Assembly: GCA_036346205.1 (NCBI GenBank)
Contig: JARFJB010000939.1
Coordinates: 1,039,001-1,103,000 of the forward strand
Reading direction: 5' to 3'
Source: Vesta saturnalis
Taxonomy: Eukaryota; Arthropoda; Insecta; Coleoptera; Lampyridae
Length of the DNA stretch: 64,000 bases
Shown here: positions 10,807-23,051 of the stretch, one piece after another
How positions within the stretch are numbered: position 1 is the stretch's first letter
Layout of the letters: the number at the start of each line of letters is the position of its first letter
Notes under the pieces: model-generated
What the model was told of the DNA's origin: nothing
The model's input: the letters and a program-made list of their open reading frames with translations, nothing else
Database searches by the model: none
Program-made: the position numbers and the translations under genes

Positions 10807-12690
10807 AAACGCAAACGTAACCCTGCTATTAATATATCAGTTTGGCAAACGTACAAACCCAAGTATGGAATATAATTGTAGTAAAGAATAACTAGATCCC
10901 TAATAAATTAAATGCAGCCTCCAACGGTCGAAGGCAAATAGTGAAAAATGTCATAATGAGCAAATTTGACAAAATTTAATCAAATTATGGTGTAAGTGTA
11001 AAGTTGTGTAAAACTTTAGTTTGAAATTGATAAATGCATTCACAAATAGAAACTTGGCATATCAATTAAAGATCTAGTCAAATCTAACAAAGAAATAGTT
11101 TTTTTTGTTAATAATTGATATTTTACAGTGAAAACACAATGTAATACGTTTAATATAATATTTAATTTTAAATTCTAATTTTAATTTTAACTACATATGT
11201 TCAATTATTATAGTACTGTTAACATATACTTGCTAAAGCGTTTACTTCAGGGTCTAGGAAAAAACCCAGCAATAAACCTAGACACACCTAAGCTAACATT
11301 AACAAAAGACGTACACTGTGTTTTTTTGAATTATAAGTTGCCAAATTGTGTTTAAACGGTGATTTTCTTCTTGTCTATTGAAGTTATTAGAATGATTATA
11401 TATCTCAATAGCTTGACGAAAACGAACGTAATAATGAGTTTGTCTTGACGTAGATTGTGGTTTGATAATTTATGAAGGTGCGTGTCGGCTTTCGGTAAAC
11501 CTTAAAAGATATTGGATTATTAGTTTTAGATATTAGTATGCCACGAAGTGGTAAACTTCTATTAGTTTCCTTCTCCATGGTATACTGAATGCTTGGATGA
11601 ATACCATTTATAAAAATAAAAAATTCATGTAGAGCTTCTTCTCAATGTCTCCAAATAATAAATGTGTCGTCTACATATCTATACCAAACTAAAGGTGCAT
11701 TTTGTAACGCTAATATTTTAAATTCTTCCATGTAAAAATTAGCTATAACAGGACTAAGAAGGTTATCCATTGCTATACCATCAAGCTGTTCATATAATTT
11801 ATTATTCCACTAAAAATAAGTCGTGATAAGACAGTGAGGAAAAGAATTGTTATATGCATTGGAAAAATTTGATCAATGTATTCAATTTCCTTTAGAGGTA
11901 CTTTTGTAAGAAGTGAAACAACATCAAAACTGACCATTATATCACCCTCTTTAAGTTTGAAATTATGTATTTTTTCAATGAAGCTAATTCACGATAGGTT
12001 GGTGGTTCCAACAGTTGTACTTTTATGTTATAGTCGTTGATATTTAATATAACAGCTGCATTAGCTTTATCTGATTGTGATATTATATTTTCATTACGTT
12101 TAAGATCAGACAAAGCACGGCGCTGATGAAAAGATAAGTTGCTCTTTGGAGATTTTGCTTTATCTAATATGTTAACGGTTTTATATCTAACTTCATTCGC
12201 AGCATCAAAAGATAACGATTTAATAGAATTCTCAACATTGGAAATTATATCTTCAAAAGGTGTTACTCTTGGTGTTATCACAAAATTTCCGCCCTTAGAA
12301 AGCTCTTCAATAGCAGATCGGAATAAATATAATCAGAAAGGTTTATAACTGGTTTTTTTTATTATCAAAAGATTGTCTATTATATTGTTGCTTAAAGAAT
12401 TCATCAAATTTTGCTGTTTGAGGTCTAGAAATGTCTAAATTTATTTCCATACATTTAAATGTTAATGAATCAATTTTATCTAATCCTCTCTATTTAATAT
12501 AAATGACATTTCTAAATGTACAAATAAAAGATCTCTTGGTTTTATCCAATGATTTCCTAATAATATGTATTTGATTACGCAGAAGAGCATTTTCAGTTCT
12601 TCTATAAATATTATTAGCTTGTTTGTTACGAGTATTAAAAATTTCTTTTAGCATAGAGAAATTTTCGGATAATTTTTTGATCTAGCGGCA
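10807..12690 (-). pseudogene. Penelope-like reverse transcriptase, minus copy, endonuclease deleted
   Basis: Reading leftwards, N-terminal PLE sequence (12690-12350) leads into ITPRVTPFEDIISNVEN and ISQSDKANAAVILNINDY (11937-12281), typical of the PLE fingers region. Later come MVSFDVVSLL-type sequence (about 11925) and the catalytic box YVDD at 11666-11677. After TMEKETN (about 11570) the text jumps to the distal C-terminal region (TNSLL, about 11435), so the GIY-YIG core is missing. Several frameshifts and stops are present. The remaining part, 10807-11340, is the noncoding terminal segment that continues across the inserted transposon to 4020-4229. Confidence 0.75.
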
Positions 12691-12699
12691 TCGTATAAA

Positions 12700-14010
12700 A
12701 AAGTTTTTTTTTTTTTAAACTAAAGAACTTATTAAATCATCATCTATACTTAAAGAAATAGAAAAGAAACTAACTCTGAAGCTCTTTCGCTAAAACTATA
12801 TGGTTTACCGGAAATTCACAAAACCTAATGTTCCTTTAAGGCTTATTGTTAGTGCAATTAGTTCTACATATCTTGCAAAATATCTTATATTTTTATTACA
12901 ACCTTGTATAGGTAAAACACCCCATTATAATAAAAATTCTGCCGACTTCACTGAAAAAATACATAATTTCAAAATTCAACAGCGTGATATAATGGTTAGT
13001 TTTGACGTAGTTTCACTTTTTACAATAGTCCCTCTAAACAAAACTATTGAATATATTGAACAGGAAACGGGGAAAGGCCACGTATTTCATTAGGCGGGCT
13101 GCTTGAGCTTTCCAAGCTCCTTCAGCGCCAGTCATGGATTCCCAGCATATATTACGTATATATGCATGGTTGGATTAAGGATAGGTGTGGGCAGAAAGAG
13201 AATCGGAAGGAACGGAGTTAGGGTTCTGAGGGGGAAAATTCTACCCCAGTATTTGCCTAAATAGCCGCACATGGTGTGCGTATACGCAGTGACCATGCCG
13301 CTACATGTGAATAAGGAAAACCCCCTGAAAAAACCTCATACAGGCTAGACGGTAACGAGAATAGAACCCATTACCTCCCGAATGCTAATATTGATCATAT
13401 TTTTCCAAAGGATATAACAATTCTCTTTTAGCACTGTTTTACCACGACTTTTTTCAGTGGAACAATAAATTCCATGAACAGCTTAACGGTGTAGCAATGA
13501 GTAGCCCTCTTAGTCCTGTTATAGGTAATTTTTACATGGAAAAATTTGAAACATTAGCGTTAGAAAATGCACCCAAAAAGCTTTAGTTTGGTATAGATGT
13601 GTAGATGACACGTTTGTTGTTTGGATACACGGAGAAGAAGCACTACATAAATTTTTATAAATGGTATACATCCTGGCATCCAGTTTACCATGGACAAAGC
13701 AATACTATCAACAGCTTGATGGTGTAGGAGTGGGTAGTACTTTTAGTCCTGTTATTTTCGCATGGAAAAATTTGAAACATTAGCAAAATTTTGTAGATTA
13801 GGTCAACCAGAGAAATCTGCGGTAGCTAAACATGCGTTAAATAATTTAAATCATGACATTCAATTTAATAATATGGAAATAGTGTCAATACAAACTCTTT
13901 ATTATGTTCATTTACAACGTGCAGTTATTGAAATATATACATATCCTGTCCCATTAACTTCAATAGGCAAGAAAAAAATCTAGTTGTAATTGTTATCGAA
14001 ACGTACGGAT
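12700..14010 (+). pseudogene. Penelope-like RT and C-terminal fragment, plus copy
   Basis: From about 12715 the plus strand carries the same protein starting mid-RT: KKLTL then KPNVPLRLIVSAISST and QQRDIMVSFDVVSLFT (12800-13040). After an inserted GC-rich segment (13066-13390) it resumes with WNNKFHEQLNGVAMSSPL (about 13460-13510) and the catalytic box, here CVDD (13599-13610). The C-terminal region CRLGQPEKSAVAKHALNN (13762-13983) follows a large internal deletion. It is head-to-head with the minus copy, separated only by a T-run near 12700. Confidence 0.75.
13066..13390. mobile_element. GC-richer insertion inside the PLE RT, SINE-like
   Basis: Comparison with PLE copy 2 (34320-34360) shows that the protein should read straight from KTIEYIEQ to a DHIFP block. 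Here about 320 bp of distinctly GC-richer DNA intervene. The minus strand contains GTAATGGGTTCTATTCTCGT, vaguely like a Pol III B box, but no clear A box. The boundaries are approximate and the class is unproven. Confidence 0.4.
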
Positions 14011-14350
14011 TTATATAAATATAAATATAAAAATACACCATTTAAACCCAAAAGCTAAGTATTTTAATACGGTTGTTTTCATTGCTTCGTTTCACAAAAA
14101 CATTTTACTTACAGTGTATTTAAGATAAATTATACAAAATTTTTACATTTCGATAACACCTACAGTGATCATCGTCACTATAACTATAAACAAAACTTCA
14201 TTTTACTCAAGACTAGCCAGAATTTTAATAAATTAAATAATATTAAACCGCTGCGGATATGGAAAATCAGAACACCATTTCACCGCGGTTCTAAATCTGT
14301 TGTAAAATAAAATTTAGGTTTCATAGTTGGCTTTCAAGCATGTTTAACTA

Positions 14351-15989
14351 ACATAACATAGCGGGCTTTTTCATTGCGTTTTCATATTTTATCAACTTGT
14401 TTTGATACTTCAATTCTGTCATTACTAAACGTACTTGTGAAAACGTAGAATTTTGTATGATAAATAATAAATGCACGATTTAAAACCTAAAAAAGATCAG
14501 TATTTGTAAATGCAGTTGTTACCAAAGGTATGAATGGTATTTTTTAAAGGTAAATATCGTCACTAAAAAGTACAGTGAGTTACGGCGTTGACTGAACGGT
14601 TACGGGAAATGTTAGACTTTAACATAAAAAATTGTCTATAACTTCTTCAATGATTTTATCTTAATGCTCTTGGTCTACAAACTCTTGCAGAGTTACGGTG
14701 TTATAGCAGCATTTAGGAGAAGGAAACGTTACGATTATTACATTACAATAATATATATAATTGTACACAAAATTTATTTAGTGATGTGCAGATAGTGTAA
14801 ATTATTAGAGTTGCTAATTACTCTGGTTATTGCATAAGTTCAAGTTGTGACAATACTGGGTGTTAAAAAATAGCTAATTTCATAAAAGAAAGTAGAAAAG
14901 ATCTATTTGAAAAACTACGCCGATGGCTAAATTAGATAATGTATATGCGGAATATGGTAAAACCTGTTATAATAAAAAAGAGGAATTTCATTACATCAGG
15001 AAATATTTCTTATTGTGTACATGGGTTAATCTGTGTTAATTGAAATGGCATTGGTCTAAACTTTATAGCAGATATTAACAAACTGCGTATGGATCCACAT
15101 TTTAAATAAGTACATATTTTTATATTCATTAGTACGAGGTAAATATATTAAAATAGTTACCTTGACCTTCCTGTTTACAGGCATTTTGCATATATAAGGC
15201 TTCTTTTTTGATATGCTAGCAAAATTTTTTCCTTTGTAATTGTTTTACATAAAAAATATTTTTCAATAAGGTAGAAAAGGGGAAAAAATAAAAACACCGT
15301 AACCTTATAAAACCTAATATTTAATAATTTGTATGAAATCGGAAAAACACACAGAAACGAAATATAATTCATCAAAATACGAAAATATAACAAATTCCTC
15401 AAATAATTACGAACATAACTTTTGATGGATTTCTCTAATTATTGGCTATAATTGCTTGTTATGCGAGAAATTTGCCTCTTGCCTACACGAATCGATTGAG
15501 AAAAGAAGACAGTTGAAATTTAAAATTGTTTAATTTGCGAAACATTAAACTCAAAACCATGCAAACCATACTAAAGTTTCGCCGAGAATTGCGAATTAAA
15601 ATTATACGAGTTAACTGATTTAATTAAAAAAAGGCAAGAAAAAATTAAAAACCACATGCTCAATATAAGCACCGTTTTTTTAAACGCGTTTAAAAACTAC
15701 ACTTTTACAACTTTAAAATGTTTTTTTCATAACTTTACTGCGATATTAAATGTGATTAAATTTTATAAAATTTTCACTTCGTCCGTAGAGGGTGTTCTGG
15801 TATCCAATTATCACGACCATTTAATAATATCTCATGGTATAACGGGGTCACATTAGTAATTAGAATTTTCGTGCCAGCGGAACTTTTGTTTTCCTCTTCC
15901 CATGGTCGTTTTCTGTCTTTTTTTGAAGCCTTTTTTGTCATTCTGTGTTTTTGGGTTTTGCGGGTTCCTTACCTCAAAGGGGCCCAGCA
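14351..15989. other. Unassigned AT-rich DNA
   Basis: No frame with recognisable protein content, no RNA gene and no clear repeat boundary was seen. Short open frames on both strands have the composition of random AT-rich sequence. Confidence 0.4.
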
Positions 15990-16690
15990 TCTTGGTCATA
16001 CAACATACTAGGAAACAAGTTACTCAACAAATACACAAACATACACCTACAAACTCACAAACATCCTAAACATGCACGAAACAAACAAGAAAACATATTC
16101 AACGTCCACATCTACAAACACGCAACTCCCAAAGAAAGAAACTATCTAACAAACATACCAAACTTCCAAGAAACGGGCAATAAAAGATTACAAAGAAACT
16201 AGAACAAGTAACAAGGGTTAGTAACCAACAAACCAGTAAACAAACAAAATAGACGAGCAAATAAATATACACCTAATCACGTAAACCTAAAACCATCAAA
16301 CAAAGAAACTGGCAATCAAGTAAGCCCCACAGCACAGAACATCGAAATCCCTAAACATACAAACACCAACGAGTAACCATGCAACCACTAAAATAAAGAA
16401 ACCAAACTTGCACAAAACAAGCAAGAAAACGCCCAAGATACTAAAGCATACAAAAACAAACTAGTTGTCAGCAAACTCATGTACAAACAAACATGTACGC
16501 GCAAAGAAAGAAACTAGTTATCCACTAAGCGACAAAACAACAAAATTCGCAAACAAAATACATTGCATAAACTAAGAAACAAGTTACTCAACGTCCAAAC
16601 ATTCAAATACGCAACGCCCTCCTATTGCAAAGAAACTAAACCACAAACACACCCAAAGACACAAACTGGCCGAAGTCGAAGAAGCGAACA
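15990..16690. repeat. A/C-biased degenerate repeat tract
   Basis: The plus strand is strongly depleted in G and T for about 700 bp. The motif CAAAGAAACT or AAAGAAAGAAACTA recurs irregularly (near 16132, 16190, 16303, 16396, 16505 and 16629) among AAACAAACA and AACAAGAAA units. It looks like an old, diverged tandem repeat with strand asymmetry. The open frame at 15945-16202 is a by-product of this composition. Confidence 0.5.
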
Positions 16691-19414
16691 CCCAAAAATA
16701 TTTGTTGTTAATGTGGGCGGGGTTCTTACTTAATGTTGTAAAAGGGCACTCGTCACAACTCCAACAACGTCAAATTCGGGTAAAAATTGTCAAAAAGGCG
16801 CCACCTGTTGAATACATTTATCATGAACAGATCTTAAATTGGCCTAACAGGAAACCAAAACGTTCACTCAAAAATAAAGGACTCTACCACTCAAAATTCT
16901 ATTTCAAAAATCTTTGGGCGAAGTTCACCTGAAATCAAATGAAATTCCAAGCTTTGTATATAAACCGCAAATACAAACCAAAACTCACTAAAATCTCGCC
17001 AAACCTCAACACAAGAATTGTTATCTCAAACAACCAAAAATAAATGAAAATAAGATAATTAGTTCTTCAATTTAAAACACAAAAATACGTCACTACAATA
17101 GAATTAAGCGTGATGGAAAATTTATAAAACCCTAAAATTTACGAAACGTTGTAGCGTCTCCCAGGTACCATATCTTGAAAAGTGTAATTTAAACTGATTC
17201 GCAATAATGTAAATCAAGAACAAAACAATCGCTAAGTGATTTATCTTGACTTTACTGACAATAATGTTACTATTACTCAAATTAATTGCTTTCCCTACTT
17301 ACAATAATAATTACAACATTAGAATTTATTTACAAGTCTGAAATTTAATTACTCGAAAACCTCAAATCTGATCAAACGAATTGACCGTCTAGTGGTAGGT
17401 ACGTCGTGCTATTTGACTGAGATAGGCTGGATGAGGTAAGTGTTGCATCATGTGGGGCAGGTAAACAATGACACTACTCAAATTAAACTTAACGAGCTTT
17501 TCGCAATGACGGTTCAACCCATTAATGTACTATTGTGGGAAAGAACCACCAATAAAACCCACTTTATTCGTAAATAAGTAATTGCACAAGTACATTAATA
17601 AATCAAATAAAACAAAAAAAAACATTATGAGAGGGTTAAATATATAACGAAACACCGTTAAATCAGGTTAAAGTGCGTACAAAATTATAACATTAAGAGA
17701 AAGAAAAAATAAAAAGTAGTTTAGTTACACATAAACACAATAAAAAAACACCATGTAGTCACACTCACAACTGTGTCATAAATAATCAGAATAAAAATCG
17801 TAATACCAAACAGGTGGCCCTGTAAAACCAATCACGCCGGTCTTTAAGTAAATACGCACATAAATCAATAAGGCAAATTACGGTACATATAAAATACAAC
17901 AACAATAAAATTGCACAGGTGATAATAAGGTAAATGCAAGGAGAAAAGAAAATAGACAAGGAATTTACACGTACACAATTGTTTAGTGACTACTAAAGCA
18001 CAAAATACATACGTAAAATTACAATAAATTAATATAAAGAGAAATTAGTTCGCAGGCAAACAATTCTACTTAACAAGCTGACACCAAAAAAAAAACTTAT
18101 TAAAACAAAGCCTTACAAGCGTAAGTTATAAATAGATCATAACATCGTGACCGATATATAAGTTTGAGTGTGTTAGAAAAATACAGCGCCCCTTTCACAG
18201 GTTACACATTCATCTATGCAACAATAAAAATAAAATTTGAGGTGTTTAATGGTCATCTGGAACCGGGAGTATGTAACCACTTGGCAATTGCCCATTACAA
18301 ATAGTAACCAAGGGTTATCCTGTACCCGTTCTCCTGGCCCACCTCTACACAAATATAAATATAAACAACAAACAACAACGCTAATTCACACAAATATAAG
18401 AGTGAGGGAGCCCTGTACTGTCTTTTATTTTAGCAGATTTCAGCTTAATGAGCCCGCATGCGAATCAGTTACCTTTGCAAGGCAATGCTCGATTTTTAAT
18501 AAGTTATATGGGTTTGTAGAATTATTTGCTGCCAGCCTTAACTTATATAAAAATACCTACTTACACTTCCTGTAATTGATCACAGACACAAATCGTTACA
18601 TAGGCGGTTTAACTTCAAAAAGAGTGACTGTTATTTATAGATTAATGTTTGAAAAACACATTAAAACTAACACCCGAAAGAAAATACAAATTAGCGTTGG
18701 CTAATTCAAAAGAAAATGTACCCGGAAGAAATATTCTAAGACAACTGTTTACAATTTAATTAACCAACTCGATCTGGCTCCGTCGACACTCTAACTGTAA
18801 CTCCCTTTTCCCCCGATTTCAAACTAACTATCTTTACTCCCGCAATCAACCCCCATTTTTGAAAAGTAATAAAAAAAAAACAAAAAATTATTATGTTGGA
18901 ACAGTTTCATATTTATTATTGAACGACATCTTAATTTTAAAAATATGCATTCGTCCATATCAAGCGCTACATTTAGGTCTCAAGTTTCAACGTACCAAAC
19001 AAAGACGTCTTTGATTGCAGTGTGTACCGACGTAATTAATTACTAACTAGTGACATTCTTACATCAAGAATGTGCGCATAAGAATTTCCAATGATTCGTT
19101 ACTCAGTAAAGCAGCTTTTAAGCGTACACCTGCTAGTCAAACCTCAAACACATGTTTTTCATGCCTTAGCCAAGTATTAGTTACAAAAATAATATATCCC
19201 GAAAACCATGCTCAAATAACAACTTAATATTTAACAAAATATGCTAAACCTCATTAATTAACTTTCCTATCGCGGTAACAATTTCGATTTAAAAAATGTT
19301 TGTTGCAATAATAAAATTTTCGCGGTCCGCTACCTACAATGTTGATATCGGGAAGTTTACCTAAATTCGTCGAAAAATACAGCTCATTTTCAAACAAATT
19401 ACAAACTGCTTACC
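16691..19414. other. Unassigned AT-rich DNA
   Basis: Two short frames (16702-16932 and 18237-18575) were examined and show no recognisable domain. The A-rich bias of the preceding tract fades gradually. A GGTTCAACCC B-box-like word at 17512 has no A box at tRNA distance. Confidence 0.4.
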
Positions 19415-19598
19415 TTTTGGCTTTATGTATGTAGAACTGATGTAACAAAAACTTATAATAATTTAATAATAGTCAAGTTGCTTTGGGATGTGTGAATCCT
19501 TGCGATATTGCAGGCTCAGATTCCATTAACATAAGTAATTTGAATGTAATCTCATTATATTTAGAATTTACATCAGTTCTACATACATAAAGGCAAAA
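19415..19598. repeat. Inverted repeat, 27-bp arms
   Basis: TGGCTTTATGTATGTAGAAC plus the following bases (19417-19446) is repeated inverted at 19566-19597, with one or two differences and a loop of about 120 bp. It lies directly before the tRNA-derived SINE. It may be part of the SINE's neighbouring element or a fold-back. Confidence 0.55.
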
Positions 19599-19620
19599 TT
19601 TACATCGATTGGGGCTTGAA

Positions 19621-19747
19621 TCTCGATAGCGCAGTTGATTAGCGGGGTACTTTAGCAACGTACAGGTCGTATGTTCAAATCCTACTCGAGGTAAACTTTT
19701 TATTTATGTATTTAATAAAATTAATAATAATTTTTAATTACATAATA
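19621..19747 (+). mobile_element. tRNA-derived SINE, copy 1
   Basis: The head (19622-19691) has a tRNA-like layout: A-box-like TAGCGCAGTTGATTAGCG, an anticodon-like arm and the B-box-like TGTTCAAATCC, with ends CTCGA/TCGAGG that can pair. The AT-rich tail (AAACTTTTTATTTATGTATT...) is shared with copies at 41233-41346 and 61649-61742. The shared non-tRNA tail marks a SINE and not a functional tRNA gene. Confidence 0.75.
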
Positions 19748-19847
19748 TGGGCATCGGAGGAAGTTTATTAAAATTGATCATTTCTTTTTTAATGGATAGA
19801 AGTATAATAGTCGAAGTTCTTTGATATATAATACGTAAAATTACAAG

Positions 19848-19930
19848 TAGCTCAATTATTGGGCCCCTTGTGTTCTCGCTCTACGTAAATGACATCCCAC
19901 TGTTTATTCATTCTGGTAGTATTAAACATC
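19848..19930 (+). pseudogene. LINE reverse transcriptase scrap (Jockey-like)
   Basis: The frame reads SSIIGPLVFSLYVNDIPLF, matching the G-S-x-L-G-P-L-L-F-x-x-Y-x-N-D-L-P block just before the catalytic YADD of non-LTR retrotransposon RTs. Nothing else of the protein is clear on either side. Confidence 0.6.
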
Positions 19931-20186
19931 AGTAAAACAGTATTCTTCTACTTTGGTAAATTTCGCCGAGCCATAGTTTTAGAGTGTAATCTTATATGGT
20001 AACAACAAATTGCTTCTCTGTAAGAAATTAATTACCTCATACTACATTATATTACAGCTCAAGGATATGTTAGATATTACTTCGTTAAGACGAATACACA
20101 GACTACCGTTCAGATACCTTATCACACTATCCAACACGCAGACATACTATTCATTATAGGTAGAATAGAAACACTACGAAAGAACT

Positions 20187-20530
20187 GTGCACACACACTC
20201 GCACACACACACGCCCGCACGCACGCGCACACCAACGCACATACACCATACACGCGCGCACACGCACACACACGCATACACACACATAACATACGCACAC
20301 TCACACACATTCATACACGCGCACGCACACACACACACACACATGCATTCATACACGCACACACACACACGCACGCGTACCAGCACCCCCCCCCCCACAC
20401 ACGCGGACTCTGGCACGGTCACTGACACCGACACTGACAATGGCACTGACACTGGCACGGACACTGGCACGGACACTGGCACCGACACTGGCACGGACAC
20501 TGGCACGGACACTGACACGGACACACCTAT
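20187..20530. repeat. (CA)n-rich microsatellite plus 12-bp minisatellite
   Basis: 20187-20400 is an imperfect (CA)n tract with CG interruptions and a C-run (20388-20396). 20418-20525 is a regular array of ACTGGCACGGAC and ACTGACACGGAC units of 12 bp (two 6-bp half units). The long open frames here on both strands are repeat artefacts. Confidence 0.9.
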
Positions 20531-22784
20531 ACGCGTTTGGGGGGTCTTGGAAGGCCATCCGCCAACAGTAATATGGAGTGAGGACTCTTATTTACTATTG
20601 CATTTTCGCGCCTTAATTGAATGAACTTTCTTCTAAATTTTTTTAAGTTTGGGATACTTGCAAAACGTGGTTTTCCATTCGTTAACTGTTTTCAGTGTGC
20701 ATGAAAAGCGTATTAAGTTAACAAAATCCTTCGTTATTTAATTCTAAATATATTCTCGGCTGAACAAATGTCTACTAATTTTCTTATCCTAACCTACTAT
20801 AATTAAATAAGCATACATTTACTCTTGAAACTTTTGGCAAAATTAATTTATGACGTTAAATGCAAAAACAATAACAGCTTCAATTTGTGGCGATGTTATT
20901 AAACAGAGTAATTTAATTAACGTAACTGGGTTATAGCCAAACGTATAGTGTTGTGAATTCAAAATTGTGTATGTAAACTGCAAGTCTAATTAACATCAAA
21001 AGCTAAACTTGTGTCAGTGTGATGTAATGGATGCTCTTACAAACATATTGCTTGAGTAACATAATTAAGTTTGTTGTGGTAGTTTGTGGATAAATGCTCA
21101 TTTTATAGTGATCTAACGTTTGAACTTAATGTCGTTGTAGGAATAATAGTCAGGTACATTGCAGGTATCTAGATAATACACGTAATAAATTACCAGTTTA
21201 CAAATTAATCTATTACGTACCTTTACAAGTCAACTTTCAAAAATAGGTATTGGCTTATTATACTCACTATACCTAGCGAGGACCAAGATTTGGCATGGAC
21301 GTAAGAGGACTTATTACATTCATTAGTACTAGGGAGGACCATGTTCGGTTTGGTGCTTAAGGGGACCTTCGAATATTAGTAATTTTCGATTTATAGCTCA
21401 TCGAGTACTTTGCCATTGTTAACACGCTTACGTTTTGCGTTATCTTATCTGCAATTCTTATTGTTATTTTAAGGATAGGTACAAAATGTGCTATTGCTTG
21501 CACTTTGTTAGGCCGAATCTAATATGTCTAGATGCTGAGAACTTGGCTTGTTTGAAAATTTTACATACAACGTGGAAATCCGTCTGTATAACATTTAAGG
21601 AAACAACTCCCATCTAAACTATGTTTTTATACACCCATGCCTAATGCTGAACAAGATTTGACGATAGTTTTCAAGACCTGTTATACAGAATGACTACATC
21701 AGTTCATACTATGTCATATACTTTAGAGGACCTGCAATAATGGTTTATATATTTATAGCTAATCGTATAAACCAATTGTATTCTAAAAGAAACTCTTTTC
21801 TACCTCTCATGCATTTTCTTATTTACGGTTAGCAGTATTGTTTACGTTTTGTCCGACGGGATACAGCGTGTCCAGTTTGCTTTTCCCGGTCTGTAATCTT
21901 TCACCGAAAAATTAATGTGGTAATTTTTAGGAGTAAACATTGGTTAATTCAACGAATAGATAGAATTTATAGATACAATGCACACCGAGGACCATGGTTT
22001 CTCAGTAACTTATGAGGACCTCTGTTACACAATATTACCATTTTTCTATTCCTTGTAATTAGGAGAGATAACGAAAGAATTTTAACTAAAAAGTATGCAA
22101 CTGTTCAATTAAAACGTTACGTTAATCTGTGTATGAAATCTGTTCAGGAAATGGCTTAAGATAATTAGATTTTATAGTCATAAATAGTCGCGATTTCTTC
22201 AATATATTTGGACTACAATCCCTACATGTTTTCTACATATATTTTAAAGTAGAGTATGTTTCTGCTATTTGAATCTTACTTTAACTTTATAAATCTTCTT
22301 GGATGCTGTCCACTTTTTTCTTCAAATATCTGCACAATTAATTAAATTTCTGGCTTTCATGTACCTCGTGCTTATTTTTGTGGTTGCCCAGATTCCATTG
22401 TATTACGACCAACGCAAATCTACTTTGTAAATCCCGATTATTTGTTATATCAAGTAATTTAGTAAAACCGATTTATGGTATTAACACACACTCCTGATTT
22501 GAAAGCTTTGCCAAAGGCATTTTTTGGTACACTGGCTTAAACTGAAACTTATTTTACCCTAGATTGTCGACCTACGTAAAATTTACATATTTTTATACTT
22601 TTACCTCATGCGATTTAGTAAAAAAAAACGCCAGTGCTGGAGTCTCATCCCCATAGATAAATTAACATTTGCTTAAACTAAGTCATGCAATTCTTTAAAA
22701 GGAAAACCTACAATATTATAGTAAATGTTATATGGACGGGGGAACCAAATTAAATACGATTTTCGGAAACTTGAGCTAGCAGGT
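20531..22784. other. Unassigned AT-rich DNA with recurring GAGGACC word
   Basis: No gene recognised. The word GAGGACC occurs repeatedly in short contexts (near 21278, 21332, 21986, 22013 and 21727) and again at about 30803, suggesting scraps of one repeat on both sides of the Polinton block. A real relation to Polinton termini is not shown. Confidence 0.35.
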
Positions 22785-22995
22785 TTTAGGGCGTGCTTTC
22801 TTGGAAATATGAATAGGGTGTTTTGGGCTTAACGTCAATGGGCTCCTTTTGGGTGTTCTTTATCTGGATCAATTTATTTACTATTTCAGTTAGAGGTTCT
22901 ATTAGGGGTTTATAAGTACTTTTAAATGTTCTTTCACTATCAATGCGGTCAGTTTTAACACTGTTGTACTTCTGCTGTATTATTTCATCTCCTTA
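22785..22995 (-). pseudogene. Polinton ORF downstream of the ATPase (fragment)
   Basis: The frame reads DEIIQQKYNSVKTDRI and then TYKPLIEPLTEIVNKL before a stop at 22785-22787. The motif of a coiled-coil-like helix followed by YKPLIEPLxxIV is one I associate with a conserved uncharacterised Polinton protein encoded next to the ATPase. The rest of the protein is not visible beyond the stop. Confidence 0.5.
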
Positions 22996-23051
22996 TTATC
23001 AAGAAAAAGGGTTCACTGAACAGGTGCCGGTTTACCCTGAACAGATAGTTG

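Larger units (their letters stand above)
4020..14350. mobile_element. Penelope-like element copy 1, interrupted and head-to-head
   Basis: This composite is built from one PLE family. A terminal segment (4020-4229) continues after the 6.6 kb transposon at 10807 and leads into a minus-strand reverse transcriptase (to about 12690). A plus-strand partial copy then starts at about 12700 and runs to about 14050, ending in the same terminal motif in inverted orientation (CCCAAAAGCTAAGTATTTTA, 14047-14066, versus its complement near 4092-4112). Inverted terminal segments and partial head-to-head copies are usual for PLEs. The same terminal segments recur at 31990-32700, 35270-35850, 42950-43010 and 61128-61195. 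Confidence 0.65.

Noticed and set aside
17380..17525. tRNA gene from GACCGTCTAGTGGTAGGT and GGTTCAACCC
   Set aside because: The A-like and B-like boxes are about 120 bp apart with no foldable arms.
19622..19691. Functional tRNA gene
   Set aside because: tRNA-like but shares a non-tRNA tail with two other loci and has mismatched stems; a SINE head is more likely.
20174..20624. Long open frames of up to 145 codons on both strands
   Set aside because: They lie entirely within CA and 12-mer tandem repeats, and the amino acid pattern is the repeat itself.
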